DNA of 64,000 bases from Brevibacterium pigmentatum (GTDB taxonomy: Bacteria; Actinomycetota; Actinomycetes; Actinomycetales; Brevibacteriaceae), in NCBI RefSeq assembly GCF_011617465.1, contig NZ_CP050153.1:1116001-1180000 (forward strand), given 5' to 3'. This document shows, piece after piece, positions 41,253-51,259 of the stretch. A program made the position numbers and the translations under genes. The notes beneath the pieces are model-generated. The model saw only the letters and a program-made list of their open reading frames with translations, had not been told where the DNA came from and ran no database searches. Numbering within the stretch: position 1 is the stretch's first letter; each line of letters begins with the position of its first letter.

Positions 41253-41939
41253 GTGGTCCCCATGAAATACGAGAGCAGCGCCGGGAGCCAGCCCGCAGCG
41301 CACCCAGGGTCCCCGTCCCTCCGATCCACGACGACCGTCGACCTCGTCGTCCCGGTCTATGACGAGGAGGCGACCCTGACCTCCTCGGTCGAGACGCTCC
41401 TCGCCGCCGGCACCGGACCCGGGATCGACGTCACGATCATCATCGCCGACAATGCGAGCACCGATAAGACTCCCATCATCGCCGCGACCCTGGCGGCCGA
41501 ACACCCGAACGTCGAATACGTGCGGCTCGAGCAGAAAGGACGCGGGCGCGCACTGTCCCGGGTGTGGCAGGCGTCGACAGCGGATATCGTCGCTTATACG
41601 GACGTCGATCTCGCCACCGACATCCGAGTCCTCGAACCGATGGTCGAGGTGATCCGTTCGGGACTGGCTGATGTCGCCATCGCGTCGCGGCTGCATCCGG
41701 GTCTCGAGATCGAACGCGGCATCAGACGCGAGATCATCTCCCGCTGCTACAACCGACTGCTCAAGCTCAGCCTCGGAGTCGGGTTCAGTGACGCCCAATG
41801 CGGCTTCAAAGCGATGTCGAACCGTGCGGCACAGGAGTTGCTTCCGCAGGTAAAGGACAACGAGTGGTTCTTCGACACGGAGCTGCTCGCTCGCGCCGAG
41901 TGGGCGGGGTACCGCATCCACGAGTTCGACACCGACTAA
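41253..41939 (+). CDS. GT2 glycosyltransferase, ends at an in-frame TAA before its GtrA domain
   Basis: 228 residues of the dolichyl-phosphate mannose synthase-like GT2 family: VDLVVPVYDEEATLTSSVE, IIIADNASTDKTPIIA, YTDVDLATD (metal-binding Asp), SRLHPGL and DAQCGFKAMS. It should move a sugar from a nucleotide donor to polyprenyl phosphate. The usual sequence after EFDTD is Trp-x-DDPDS; here TAA (41937-41939) takes the Trp place, and the same frame goes on with FDDPDSSVDVVSTA into the GtrA part. The gene is therefore either a broken GT2-GtrA fusion or two proteins. Start uncertain: GTG 41253 (after AGGCGGGGA) or ATG 41262. Confidence 0.75.
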   Translation: MVPMKYESSAGSQPAAHPGSPSLRSTTTVDLVVPVYDEEATLTSSVETLLAAGTGPGIDVTIIIADNASTDKTPIIAATLAAEHPNVEYVRLEQKGRGRALSRVWQASTADIVAYTDVDLATDIRVLEPMVEVIRSGLADVAIASRLHPGLEIERGIRREIISRCYNRLLKLSLGVGFSDAQCGFKAMSNRAAQELLPQVKDNEWFFDTELLARAEWAGYRIHEFDTD

Positions 41940-41966
41940 TTCGACGACCCGGATTCCTCAGTCGAT

Positions 41967-42467
41967 GTGGTCAGCACGGCGTGGAAGGACATCAAGGGCA
42001 TCGTGCGTCTGCGCCGTGGCGGCCGGGTCCCGGCTTCGACCGAGCCGCCGGCACCGAACACCGGAGCCCAGATCCTCCACTTCATCGACGTCGGACTCAT
42101 CAGCACCGTCCTCTACGCGACGATCTTCCTCTTCAGCTCGCAGGTCGCCTCCGCCGCCGCGGCGAACGTCATCGCCCTGCTCTTGTCGACGGTGGCCAAT
42201 ACGGCGCTCAACCGCAGTCACACCTTCGGAGTCCGGTCCCCGCACCGACGCCTGACCTCCCAGCTCAAGGGACTGGCGGCCTTCGGCTTGTGCCTGGCTT
42301 TCACCTCGGCAGGGCTGGCTGTGGCCGAGAGCTTCACCGGCGCGTGGGCGAGTCTCGGGACACTCGCCGTGCTCACGGTGGCCAACCTCGCCGCGACTGT
42401 GGTCCGTTTCGCACTCATGCGCACATGGGTGTTCGCACGCCGAACCCGTCAGGAGGTCTCGGCATGA
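41967..42467 (+). CDS. GtrA-like membrane protein, in frame with the GT2 gene
   Basis: About 166 residues from GTG 41967. After the GT2-linker sequence (STAWKDIKGIVRLRRGG) there are four membrane helices of the GtrA type (HFIDVGLISTVLYATIFLF, NTALNRSHTFG). GtrA proteins help flip polyprenyl-linked sugars. It is in the same reading frame as the GT2 gene and separated from it only by the TAA and nine codons, so re-initiation at GTG or read-through would be needed to make it. Its stop overlaps the next gene (ATGA). Confidence 0.75.
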   Translation: MVSTAWKDIKGIVRLRRGGRVPASTEPPAPNTGAQILHFIDVGLISTVLYATIFLFSSQVASAAAANVIALLLSTVANTALNRSHTFGVRSPHRRLTSQLKGLAAFGLCLAFTSAGLAVAESFTGAWASLGTLAVLTVANLAATVVRFALMRTWVFARRTRQEVSA

Positions 42468-44620
42468 GGCGATACTGGTATCCGATCACACTCACCGTCC
42501 TCACTCTCGGCACGATCGCCGCCTACCTCGTCAACCTCAGCGCCAACGGGTGGGCGAACTTCTTCTACGCGGCGGCTGTCCAAGCCGGTTCGGAGAATTG
42601 GGAAGCCTTCCTCTTCGGCTCGCTCGACTCGGCGAACGCGATCACCGTCGACAAACCCCCGGCCGCTCTGTGGCTCATGGCGCTGAGCGCTCGCGTCTTC
42701 GGCTTCTCCTCGCTCTCGATGCTCCTGCCGCAGGTGCTCCTGGCTGGGGTGAGCGTACTCCTCATCGTCCATTCGGTGCGACTGAGCCTGAGATCCCACG
42801 TCGGATCGCGCCTCGAGAAGGCTGCCGCGCTGGTGGCCGGCGTGATCTTCGCGGTCTCCCCGGTAGCGGCGCTGATGTTCCGGTTCAACAATCCGGACGC
42901 GCTGCTCGTGACCCTGATGATCAGCGCGGTCGTGGCGACCCAGCATGCCCTGCGGGCGGTGCACGGGCGCCGCGGCGTTAATTCGGCCGAGACCGGTGCC
43001 CGCGGATCCGCACGCACGGTGGCACTTTGGCTCGTCCTCGCCGGGGTCTGCCTCGGCTTGGGGTTCCTGACCAAACAGTTCCAGGTCCTCCTCATCGTCC
43101 CCGGTCTCGCTGTGGCATGGGTGCTCTTCGCGCGCACCTCCTGGCCACGCCGCCTGCTGTGGCTGCTCGTTCCGATCGCCTCGATGGTGCTCAGCGCGGG
43201 ATGGTGGATCGCCCTCGTCGAGCTCACTCCCGCGGGCTCCCGCCCTTATGTCGGAGGTTCGCAGTCGAATTCGTTCCTCGAACTCACCTTCGGCTACAAC
43301 GGGTTCGGGCGGCTGACCGGCAATGAGACCGGGTCGGTCGGCGGCGGAGGCGGCGGTCAGGGCAGCGGATGGGGCGAAACAGGCATCACCCGGCTGTTCA
43401 CCGGCAGCTTCGGCCAGCAGGTCTCGTGGTTCCTGCCCACCGCCCTGTTCCTGCTGGCCGTCACGATCGTTCTCCTCATCCTCGCCGAGGCGGCCCGTCG
43501 TCGCCGTGTCCCTACAGACACGGACCGGTCCGTCACGGTCGGGAGCGCTCCGAGCCGGACACGGAAGCCGAATGCCGTCGCCGACGACGACCGGGCGGTC
43601 CGCGCGTCCGGCGCAAACGGCACCGGCAGCCTCGGTGCGGGACTGCTCATGTGGGGTGCGTGGCTGATCGTCACGTGGCTCGTGCTGTCGAATATGAACG
43701 GGATCGTCCACGAGTACTACACGGTCGCGCTCATTCCCGCGATCGCCGCCGTCATCGGCCTCGCCGTCGCCGTGCTGCTCGCTCGTGACGGATTCCTCCC
43801 GCGTTTGCTGCTGGCAGTGGCTTGGGCGCTTACCGGGGCGTGGCAGTTCACCATCAGCTCGGAGATGACCGGGATTCCGGGCATCCTGCGCTGGTGCGTG
43901 CTCATCGTCTCGATCCTCGGCGCTCTGGTTCTCATCGTCACCGCGCACCGGCAAATCGGCACGGCGCTCGCCTCGTTGCTCGTCGCGCTGGCCGTTCTCG
44001 GCAGCGCCGCGATTCCGGCTCAGCTGGCCGTGCGCACGATCGCCGGGACGACGCAGGGATCGATCGTCACGATCGCCGGCACGAGCTCGGGCATGGGCGG
44101 CGGACCCGGCGGTGGCGGAATGCCCGGCGGAGGAGCCGGGCCGGGCGGCGGCACGGATGGCACGCCCGGCGGGGCAGGCAATTCCGAAGCCGGCAGGGGC
44201 GGCACCGGTGGGATGCCCGGCGGCGCCGGCGGCGGAGGCGGAATGGGCGGTCTGCTGGGCGCCTCCGACCCCTCGGACGAACTCACACAGCTGCTCGAGC
44301 AGGATGCTTCGGACTATACCTGGGTGGCTGCGACGACGGGAGCGAACCAGGCAGCGGGATACCAGCTCTCGCTCGAAGAACCCGTGATGGCGATCGGCGG
44401 CTTCAACGGCACCGATCCTTCGCCGACCCTCGCCGAGTTCAAGCAGCTCGTGTCCGAAGGCAAGATCCACTACTACATCGGATCGGGTTCCGGCGGTGGT
44501 CAGGGCCCCGGCGGAGGGGACTCGGACTCCGCCTCGTCTCAGATCGCGAGCTGGGTCGAGTCGAACTATGAGGCGACGACCGTCGACTCCGTTTCGCTCT
44601 ACGATCTCAGCGCAGGTTGA
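42464..44620 (+). CDS. GT39-family membrane glycosyltransferase (YkcB/ArnT type)
   Basis: 718 residues with about 11-13 membrane helices. DSANAITVDKPPAALW near residue 56 has the Asp and DKPP features of polyprenyl-phosphate sugar transferases (ArnT/PMT). Gly-rich loops interrupt it (VGGGGGGQGSGWGE; about residues 540-600), and a C-terminal domain (VMAIGGFNGTDPSPTLAEF ... VESNYEAT) faces outside, like the end of YkcB-type proteins. It probably uses the lipid-linked sugar made by the upstream GT2/GtrA. ATG 42464 follows AGGAGG and overlaps GtrA. Confidence 0.85.
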   Translation: MRRYWYPITLTVLTLGTIAAYLVNLSANGWANFFYAAAVQAGSENWEAFLFGSLDSANAITVDKPPAALWLMALSARVFGFSSLSMLLPQVLLAGVSVLLIVHSVRLSLRSHVGSRLEKAAALVAGVIFAVSPVAALMFRFNNPDALLVTLMISAVVATQHALRAVHGRRGVNSAETGARGSARTVALWLVLAGVCLGLGFLTKQFQVLLIVPGLAVAWVLFARTSWPRRLLWLLVPIASMVLSAGWWIALVELTPAGSRPYVGGSQSNSFLELTFGYNGFGRLTGNETGSVGGGGGGQGSGWGETGITRLFTGSFGQQVSWFLPTALFLLAVTIVLLILAEAARRRRVPTDTDRSVTVGSAPSRTRKPNAVADDDRAVRASGANGTGSLGAGLLMWGAWLIVTWLVLSNMNGIVHEYYTVALIPAIAAVIGLAVAVLLARDGFLPRLLLAVAWALTGAWQFTISSEMTGIPGILRWCVLIVSILGALVLIVTAHRQIGTALASLLVALAVLGSAAIPAQLAVRTIAGTTQGSIVTIAGTSSGMGGGPGGGGMPGGGAGPGGGTDGTPGGAGNSEAGRGGTGGMPGGAGGGGGMGGLLGASDPSDELTQLLEQDASDYTWVAATTGANQAAGYQLSLEEPVMAIGGFNGTDPSPTLAEFKQLVSEGKIHYYIGSGSGGGQGPGGGDSDSASSQIASWVESNYEATTVDSVSLYDLSAG

Positions 44621-44635
44621 GGGGATAATCGATCT

Positions 44636-45352
44636 ATGACTCCGCCAGAGAACCCGCCGGCACGAATCCTCATCGTCGACGACGAAGCGAACCTCGCCGA
44701 GCTCCTCGTCATGGCCTGCAGGGTTCGCGGGTGGGAGGCCGAGGGGGTCGGTACGGGACGTGAGGCAGTGGCGCTGGCCCGCAGCGAGCACTTCGACGCG
44801 ATCGTCCTCGACGTGATGCTGCCCGACCTCGACGGTTTCGCCGTCATCGAGAAGGTCAGGGGAGAGGGCATCGACACCCCGGTGGTCTTCCTCTCCGCAA
44901 GGGATGAGGTCGATGACCGCCTCACCGGCCTCCGCCTCGGCGGGGACGACTATGTGACGAAGCCGTTCAACCTCGACGAGGTCATCGCACGGATCGAAGC
45001 TCGGCTGCGGCGCAGCGTCCCGGCGGGACCGGCTGACGACGAGGATGTGCTGCGCGTCGGCGACCTCGAACTCGACGAGCGTTCGCATGAAGTCACCCGT
45101 GCCGGCCAGCCGATCGAACTCACCGCCCGTGAATTCGAGGTGCTGCTTCTGTTCATGCGCAATCCTCGGGCGGTCCTGTCGAAGGCGCAGGTCCTCGACC
45201 GAGTCTGGGACTACGACTTCGGCGGCAACGGAAACATCGTCGAACTCTACGTGTCCTACCTGCGGAAGAAGATCGACGCGCCGTTCCCGCACCTGCCGAA
45301 CCTCTTCCACACGAAGCGCGGGGCGGGCTACATCCTGCGGGCGGAACAGTGA
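44636..45352 (+). CDS. OmpR-family response regulator
   Basis: 238 residues. Receiver domain with D15-D16, phosphoacceptor D59 (IVLDVMLPDLDG), S87 and K109 (YVTKPF); C-terminal winged helix (ELTAREFEVLLLFMRNP, YVSYLRKKID, RGAGYIL). It acts with the kinase encoded next, whose GTG start overlaps its stop. It begins 15 bp after the GT39 gene and probably belongs to the same operon or controls it. Confidence 0.95.
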   Translation: MTPPENPPARILIVDDEANLAELLVMACRVRGWEAEGVGTGREAVALARSEHFDAIVLDVMLPDLDGFAVIEKVRGEGIDTPVVFLSARDEVDDRLTGLRLGGDDYVTKPFNLDEVIARIEARLRRSVPAGPADDEDVLRVGDLELDERSHEVTRAGQPIELTAREFEVLLLFMRNPRAVLSKAQVLDRVWDYDFGGNGNIVELYVSYLRKKIDAPFPHLPNLFHTKRGAGYILRAEQ

Positions 45353-46860
45353 GACTGCGGCGGTGGCGGCTGCAGACGAGGCTCATCGTCCTCGCCGGCC
45401 TCGTGCTTCTGCTCGTCGGTGCCGGAATCGGCGCAGCCTCGTGGGTGAGTGTGCGCACCTCTCTGATGTCCGACCTCGACGAGCAGCTGACGTCGATGGC
45501 CTCGCATGCGCGCAGCGGTGGACCTGGTTCGGGTCCGGGCGCGGGCCCTGGCACCGAATCGACGTCGGCGGTCGACTCGGCTCTGCGTTTCCTCTTCCAG
45601 CCGGGAGTCGGTGACGGCGCGCTCGCCGTCGTCGACTCCGGCGGCGGGGGAGAGGGGCTCATCGCCGAGGCCGGGCTGAACCGTCCCCGGTCTCTGTCGT
45701 CGGATGCGATCGAGGCTCTGCTGTCGGTCGAGCCCGGGACCAGCGAGGCCAGCCACGAATCCGTGCGTGTGCCCGGCTTCGGCGTCTATCGAGTCGTGTC
45801 CTTCGAAGAAAACGGAACGAGGACCGTCTACGGGGTTCCACAGGGCAGCGTCGATGCCGCGTTGGATCGTACCGCATGGACGACCTCGGTCGTCGTTCTC
45901 ATCGGCGTCCTCATCACCGCCGGTCTCATGGCCGTGATCATCCACCGCCAGCTGCGTGATCTCAGGGACGTCGCCCGCACCGCGCGTGAGGTCACGGACC
46001 TCGAGCTCAGTGCCGGAAAGCCCGAGCTCGCGCTGCGCGTACCGCCGGAACTCGCGATTCCCGGCACCGAGGTCGGCGATGTCGGGGCCGCGGTCAATCG
46101 GATGCTCGACCATGTCGGGACCGCCCTCGACGAGCGCTACCGGGGCACGGAGCAGATGCGCCGCTTCGTCGCCGATGCCTCCCACGAGCTGCGCACGCCG
46201 ATCGCGACGATCCGCGGCTGGGCCGACCTCACCCGTCCGTACCGTGATGATCTGCCCGACGAGGTGACCACCTCCTTGGGCAAGATCGATTCCGGAGCGA
46301 TGCGGATGTCCTCCCTCGTCGATGATCTCCTTCTCCTCGCCCGACTCGAGGCCGGTCGTCAGCCGACGAGGGAGGACACCGTCGACGTCTCTTCCCTGCT
46401 CGTCGAACTCGTCGAGGATGCCCATGTGGTCAATCCCGACCACAGGATCTCCCTCGACGTGCCACCGGAGGCCCTCGAGGTGCGCGGAGCGGCTGACCAG
46501 GTCCGTCGGGTCGTGTCGATCGTGCTCACGAACGCCTGCGTGCATACGCCCCCGGGCACCACCGTGCACGTCGAGGCGCAGGCGATGCGTAAACCGGTGT
46601 CGGGGCAGCTGCCGAGCGACGTCGTGTCGATCCGCATCAGTGACGACGGTCAGGGCATTCCGCCAGAGATTCGAGACCGAGTCTTCGACCGCTTCGTGCG
46701 TGGGGATCCCTCGCGGGCACGGCAGGACGGAGCCAAGGGAGGTTCCTCCGGGCTGGGGCTGGCGATCGCCTCGGGTCTCGTCGATCTCATGCACGGCAGC
46801 ATTTCGATGTCGAGCACGGAGGCAGGGACGACCTTCGAACTGCGCCTGCCCGTTGCCTGA
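45349..46860 (+). CDS. Sensor histidine kinase
   Basis: 503 residues: membrane helix 1 (about 13-33), an extracytoplasmic domain of about 140 residues rich in Gly/Pro loops, membrane helix 2 (about 182-202), HAMP, H-box ASHELRTPIATIRGW with H279, and an HATPase_c domain with DDGQGIP and GGSSGLGLAIA. It phosphorylates the partner regulator. GTG start 45349. The unusual extracytoplasmic part gives no hint of the ligand. Confidence 0.93.
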   Translation: MRLRRWRLQTRLIVLAGLVLLLVGAGIGAASWVSVRTSLMSDLDEQLTSMASHARSGGPGSGPGAGPGTESTSAVDSALRFLFQPGVGDGALAVVDSGGGGEGLIAEAGLNRPRSLSSDAIEALLSVEPGTSEASHESVRVPGFGVYRVVSFEENGTRTVYGVPQGSVDAALDRTAWTTSVVVLIGVLITAGLMAVIIHRQLRDLRDVARTAREVTDLELSAGKPELALRVPPELAIPGTEVGDVGAAVNRMLDHVGTALDERYRGTEQMRRFVADASHELRTPIATIRGWADLTRPYRDDLPDEVTTSLGKIDSGAMRMSSLVDDLLLLARLEAGRQPTREDTVDVSSLLVELVEDAHVVNPDHRISLDVPPEALEVRGAADQVRRVVSIVLTNACVHTPPGTTVHVEAQAMRKPVSGQLPSDVVSIRISDDGQGIPPEIRDRVFDRFVRGDPSRARQDGAKGGSSGLGLAIASGLVDLMHGSISMSSTEAGTTFELRLPVA

Positions 46861-46951
46861 GCCGAATCGCACAGGCTGGTCACAGGCACGACTGGGAAGG
46901 GCTACAGCGCAGGGACCGAAAGTGGAATCACTGACAACCAGAGGAGATTCC

Positions 46952-47800
46952 ATGACCGAGAACCACAACCCCGACCGCGACGCCACCCGGGACCACGACA
47001 GCGCGGGGAGTACGACGCCATCCCCGGACCCCACAACGGCTGCGGACCCCGCGGCCAGCACCGCCGCGCAGAGGGACATGCGAGGCGATGCACCGCACGG
47101 AAAGCCATGCGAGTCCCAGGGGAATGTCCAGGGCGCGACAGACCCCCACGCCGGCCCCAGCTGGGTAATGCAATCGGATCCGACCGTCCAGGGCAGTGCG
47201 AACGGATGGTCCGACCGAACCAATCGCTCGGCAGCCGTTCCACAGCCGGAGAGTTCGGCCGGACCGCGGCCGTGGGTGAACCCCTACGAACAGTCTGCGC
47301 AGAGTACACCGTTCGGCAGCACCGCAGGACCGCGGAAGCAGAAGCGGAGAGTCCCGCTCGTCCCGGCGGTGCTCGCCGGTTCGGCCCTGTTCGTCGTCGG
47401 CGGTCTCGCCGGGGGAGCGATCGGGGTATCGGCGGCAACAGCGTCGAATGATTCGGGAACGAGCCAGGGCCCGGGAGGCCAGAACGGACCCGGCGGAATG
47501 GGCGGCCAACAGGGCGGTGCTCAGGACGGCGGCGGACAGTCCGACGGCGGAGGCATGCCCGGCGGACAGTCCAACGGAATGCCGGGAAACCAGAACGGCA
47601 GCACCGACTCCGGGGACTCCTCCGACGGGTCCAGCTCCGATGGATCCAGCTCGGACGGCAGCGCCTCCGACTCCGACGGATCGGACGCGAGCGCTGACAC
47701 CACCTCCGCACGCACCGACGAGACGACGATCGAGAACGCAGCCGTCACGCACTTCGACCAGATCTTCACCGGATTCGCCGTGCTCAACCGGGACGAGTGA
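46952..47800 (+). CDS. Gly/Ser-rich single-pass membrane protein
   Basis: 282 residues; I do not recognise a family. A hydrophilic, disordered cytoplasmic part (1-130) is followed by RKQKRR, one membrane helix (VPLVPAVLAGSALFVVGGLAG) and a Gly/Gln/Ser/Asp-rich outer stretch with GPGGMGGQQGG and SDGSSSDGSS repeats. The tail ends TIENAAVTHFDQIFTGFAVL. Start ATG 46952 follows GAGGAG. The Gly-rich composition resembles the loops of the GT39 protein upstream, so it may be its substrate or a target of the two-component system; that is inference. Confidence 0.65.
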   Translation: MTENHNPDRDATRDHDSAGSTTPSPDPTTAADPAASTAAQRDMRGDAPHGKPCESQGNVQGATDPHAGPSWVMQSDPTVQGSANGWSDRTNRSAAVPQPESSAGPRPWVNPYEQSAQSTPFGSTAGPRKQKRRVPLVPAVLAGSALFVVGGLAGGAIGVSAATASNDSGTSQGPGGQNGPGGMGGQQGGAQDGGGQSDGGGMPGGQSNGMPGNQNGSTDSGDSSDGSSSDGSSSDGSASDSDGSDASADTTSARTDETTIENAAVTHFDQIFTGFAVLNRDE

Positions 47801-47823
47801 ACGCTGCTGATATCAGCGCAGCA

Positions 47824-47861
47824 ATGACGATGCCCCCACCGATCGGTGGGGGCATCGTCAT
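47824..47861. terminator. Bidirectional terminator
   Basis: A perfect 38-bp palindrome (ATGACGATGCCCCCACCGA and its complement) between convergent genes, serving the Gly/Ser-rich gene and katG. Confidence 0.8.
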
Positions 47862-47897
47862 CCTGACGCGTCGGTCACCTCGGCGACCGTCGCTGGA

Positions 47898-50105
47898 TCA
47901 GCGCTTGAGGTCGAAGCGGTCGGCTTCGACGAGCTTCGTCCAGGCCTTGACGAAGTCGGCGACGAACTTTCCGTTCGCGTCGTCGGAGCCGTAGACTTCG
48001 GCGATCGCGCGTAGCTCGGAGTTCGCGCCGAACAGCAGGTCGATTCGGCTGCCGGTCCACAGCTTCTCGCCCTCGGGGGAGTAGCACTCGTAGACGTTGG
48101 CGGTCTCGGACGGCCCGACGGGCTTCCAGACGTTGCCGAGCTCGAGCAGATTGACGAAGAAGTCGTTCGTCAGCTCTCCGGGCCGGTCGGTGAAGACACC
48201 GAGCTCGGAGTCCTCGTAGTTCACGCCGAGGACGCGGAGTCCGCCGATGAGGACCGTGAGCTCGGGCGGGGTCAGACCCAGCAGGCTGGCCTTGTCGAGC
48301 AGGAGGTACTCGGCCTTGAGCGGAAGGCCCTCGGTGAGGTAGTTCCGGAAGCCGTCGTGGGTCGGCTCGAGGTAGCTGAACGAGTCGACATCGGTCTGCT
48401 CCTGGGTGGCGTCGCCGCGACCCGTGGAGACCGGAACCGTAACCGGGTGACCGGCCGCAGCGGCAGCGGACTCAATGCCGACGGCACCGGCGATCGCCAG
48501 CACATCGGCAAACGATGCTCCGGTGGACTCGGCGATGCCCTCGAGTACCGGGAGCACCTCGGCGAGCTTGGCAGGCTCGTTGGCCTCCCAGCTGCGCTGC
48601 GGTTCGAGGCGCAGACGACCGCCGTTCACTCCGCCGCGCATATCCGAGACGCGGTGGGACGACGCGGCGGCCCAGGTCGTCGATACGAGCTGCGAGACGG
48701 TCAGACCGGACTCACGGACAGCGGCCTTGACGGCTTCGAGGCCGGCGTCATCGAGCGGGGTGCCGGCCGGGACCGGGTCCTGCCAGATGAGCTCCTCGGT
48801 CGGAGCCTCGGGGCCGAGGTAACGGGTCGCCGGGCCCATATCGCGGTGGGTGAGTTTGAACCAGGCGCGGGCGAAGGCGTCCTCGAATGCCTTCTGGTCG
48901 TCCTTGAAGCGGCGGGAGATCTTCTCGTAGATGGGATCGAAGCGCAGCGACAGGTCGGTGGTGAGCATGCGGGGCTCGCGGCGTCCGTCGCCCTGGGCCA
49001 TCGGGACCATGTCGTCCCCGCCGCCGTCCTTGGGACGCCACTGCAGGTGACCGCCCTCGTTCTCGAAGACCTCCCACTCGTAGGCGAAGAGGATGTGGAA
49101 GAACTCGTTGTCCCACCGGGTCGGGTGGTAGGTCCAGGTGACCTCGATGCCCGAGCCGATCGAGTCGTTGCCCTGTCCCGTGCCGAAGTCGGACTTCCAG
49201 CCCAGGCCCTGCTCTTCGAGCGGGGCGGCCTCCGGATCGGCGCCCTTGTGCGATTCGGGGCCGGCACCGTGCGTCTTGCCGAAGGTGTGTCCACCGGCGA
49301 TGAGAGCGACGGTCTCCTCGTCGTTCATGGCCATCCGTCCGAAGGTCTCGCGGATGTCGATCGCGGCCTTGAGCGGATCGGGCTCGCCTTCGGGGCCTTC
49401 GGGGTTGACGTAGATGAGTCCCATGGTGGTCGCAGCCAGGGGCTTCTGCAGCTCGCGGTTGCCCACGTAGCGCTTGTCGGTGCCCAGCCACTCGCTCTCG
49501 GAGCCCCAGTACACGTCGTTGTCGGGTTCCCAGACGTCCTTGCGACCGCCGGCGAAGCCGAAGGTCTTGAAGCCCATCGACTCGAGTGCGACGTTTCCGG
49601 CGAGGATGAAGAGGTCTGCCCAGGAGATCTTCTTGCCGTACTTCTTCTTCACCGGCCACAGCAGGCGGCGGGCCTTGTCGAGCGAGACGTTGTCGGGCCA
49701 GGAGTTCAGCGGAGCGAAGCGCTGCTGACCTTCGCCGCCGCCTCCGCGGCCGTCCTGCACACGGTAGGTGCCGGCCGAGTGCCAGGCCATGCGGATCATG
49801 AACGGACCATAGTGTCCGAAGTCAGCGGACCACCAGCCCTGGTTGTCCTTCTGCAGGGCTTCGATGTCGGCCTTGAGCTGATAGTAGTCGAGGCTGTTGA
49901 ACTCCGCGTCGTAGTCGAAGTCGGGATCCATGGGGTCACGTGCCGGCTGACCCTTGGCAAGGATCTTGAGGTTGAGGCGGTTGGGCCACCACTGAGCGTT
50001 GGCATCACCCTGGACGGGGTTGACCAGCTGGTCGGAATCCGGCGCCGTCGACGGCTCCGTGGAAGTGTGGGCGACCGGGCAGCCGCCGGTGGTCGTCTGG
50101 GTCAT
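47898..50105 (-). CDS. katG: Catalase-peroxidase
   Basis: 735 residues. Distal R105-x2-W108-H109 ([11 protein letters not shown]), proximal heme ligand H273 ([11 protein letters not shown]), and the Trp108-Tyr232-Met258 cross-link that gives catalase activity ([19 protein letters not shown]). It breaks down hydrogen peroxide in the cytoplasm. The position equivalent to Mycobacterium Ser315 is Ser ([10 protein letters not shown]). ATG 50105 follows GAAAGGA; the frame extends upstream without similarity. It is preceded by furA on the same strand. Confidence 0.96.
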   Translation of the reverse strand: MTQTTTGGCPVAHTSTEPSTAPDSDQLVNPVQGDANAQWWPNRLNLKILAKGQPARDPMDPDFDYDAEFNSLDYYQLKADIEALQKDNQGWWSADFGHYGPFMIRMAWHSAGTYRVQDGRGGGGEGQQRFAPLNSWPDNVSLDKARRLLWPVKKKYGKKISWADLFILAGNVALESMGFKTFGFAGGRKDVWEPDNDVYWGSESEWLGTDKRYVGNRELQKPLAATTMGLIYVNPEGPEGEPDPLKAAIDIRETFGRMAMNDEETVALIAGGHTFGKTHGAGPESHKGADPEAAPLEEQGLGWKSDFGTGQGNDSIGSGIEVTWTYHPTRWDNEFFHILFAYEWEVFENEGGHLQWRPKDGGGDDMVPMAQGDGRREPRMLTTDLSLRFDPIYEKISRRFKDDQKAFEDAFARAWFKLTHRDMGPATRYLGPEAPTEELIWQDPVPAGTPLDDAGLEAVKAAVRESGLTVSQLVSTTWAAASSHRVSDMRGGVNGGRLRLEPQRSWEANEPAKLAEVLPVLEGIAESTGASFADVLAIAGAVGIESAAAAAGHPVTVPVSTGRGDATQEQTDVDSFSYLEPTHDGFRNYLTEGLPLKAEYLLLDKASLLGLTPPELTVLIGGLRVLGVNYEDSELGVFTDRPGELTNDFFVNLLELGNVWKPVGPSETANVYECYSPEGEKLWTGSRIDLLFGANSELRAIAEVYGSDDANGKFVADFVKAWTKLVEADRFDLKR

Positions 50106-50226
50106 CGTGGTCCTTTCACAGTCGAGTCGCATTCGACGACTCGGATGACGGGATGGGCAACCCTCGCAGAAAGGGCATAGTCGTGTCCTCGGGAGAAGAC
50201 GGGTGGTGGTGAACGGAAGCCGGGAA

Positions 50227-50703
50227 TCACACGGCCGAGAACTGATCGCCGCCGGTCGGCTGAGCACCGGCGGCCGCGCAGTCGGGGCACAGGCCCCAGA
50301 ACGTCACTTCGGCATGTTCGATGATGAAGCCGGCATCGTAAGACGGAGTCAGGCACGGCGCCTGTCCGACAGTGCAGTCGACATCGACGATGAGACTGCA
50401 CGATCGGCACACCATATGGTGATGGTTGTCCCCGATGCGACGCTCGTACCGAGCCACAGAGCCCGAAGGCTGGATGCAGCGGACGAGCCCCACCTCGGTG
50501 AGAGTGTGGAGCGAATCGTAGACGGCCTGGTGTGAGACCGTCGGCAGCGATTCGCGGACGGAACGGATCACGGTGTCGGTGTCGGCATGCGGATGGTCCC
50601 GCACGGCATCGAGCACTGCGACCCGCTGTTTCGTCACACGCAGCGACGTCTGCCGCAGAGCAGCGGCAGCGTCTTCGTCGTGTTCATGCTTCGTCCCGTT
50701 CAC
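50227..50703 (-). CDS. furA: Fur-family repressor FurA
   Basis: 158 residues. Winged helix ([33 protein letters not shown]), metal site HHHMVCRSC and a second pair CPDC. FurA represses katG and itself and is released by peroxide. The furA-katG order is the actinobacterial standard; the 121-bp spacer may also carry a katG start point. Its promoter lies in the gap to the right. Confidence 0.92.
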   Translation of the reverse strand: MNGTKHEHDEDAAAALRQTSLRVTKQRVAVLDAVRDHPHADTDTVIRSVRESLPTVSHQAVYDSLHTLTEVGLVRCIQPSGSVARYERRIGDNHHHMVCRSCSLIVDVDCTVGQAPCLTPSYDAGFIIEHAEVTFWGLCPDCAAAGAQPTGGDQFSAV

Positions 50704-51259
50704 AGCACCAGAATGCCTGCTTCTTTTGAATGAGTCAAGGAAAGATTCGGTGAACCCTCGCCGAGGCGGCCGACCCGAGCCGCCGGAACTGCGATTGCGT
50801 GGCCGCTGCGATCCGACGGCGGTTGCGGGGCCCGCCTCGGGTGCGCGTCGCCCGAGGTGAGACGGGTGGTTCCTCGGGCATGGGCGGTGCCGCGTGATTT
50901 CCGCGGCGGGGCGCGGTACGATGGATGATCGCCATTTTGACCAGACGTGCTCGAGAGAGATATTCTGGTAGGCGACTGATTGTGTTTACTGCGTCGTCGA
51001 TCGATCCTGCCGGGTGTTCTGTGAGGCCCGGAATCCCTGAGAGAAGTCGGCGATGCAGGCCGCCGAGAAGTCGTCGTTGCGCTTCCGTGTCCTTGCGACA
51101 CACCCGGGCGCAGGGGCCGACGACTCGCGTGGTTACTGGCATCGGGAGCCGAGCTTCACCCGGTGTCCGGTCGGATATGTCCCACGGTTCACAGAGACGA
51201 CTGCGGTCGTGGCCGACATTGGGAATTAGGTCTATCGAGAAGCAAATGGAGAACGCTTA
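50704..51259. other. Divergent control region between furA and rpsL
   Basis: 556 bp. No gene is supported; the open frames here have poor codon character. It holds the furA promoter (reading left), the rpsL promoter at 50937-50966 and a leader of nearly 300 nt for rpsL. Confidence 0.6.
50937..50966 (+). promoter_or_regulatory. rpsL operon promoter
   Basis: TTGACC (50937-50942), 18-bp spacer, TATTCT (50961-50966). A close match to the housekeeping consensus, about 290 bp upstream of rpsL. Confidence 0.65.

Noticed and set aside
48357..50180. 607-codon open frame opposite katG
   Set aside because: Antisense shadow of katG; the translation has low complexity with no motif.
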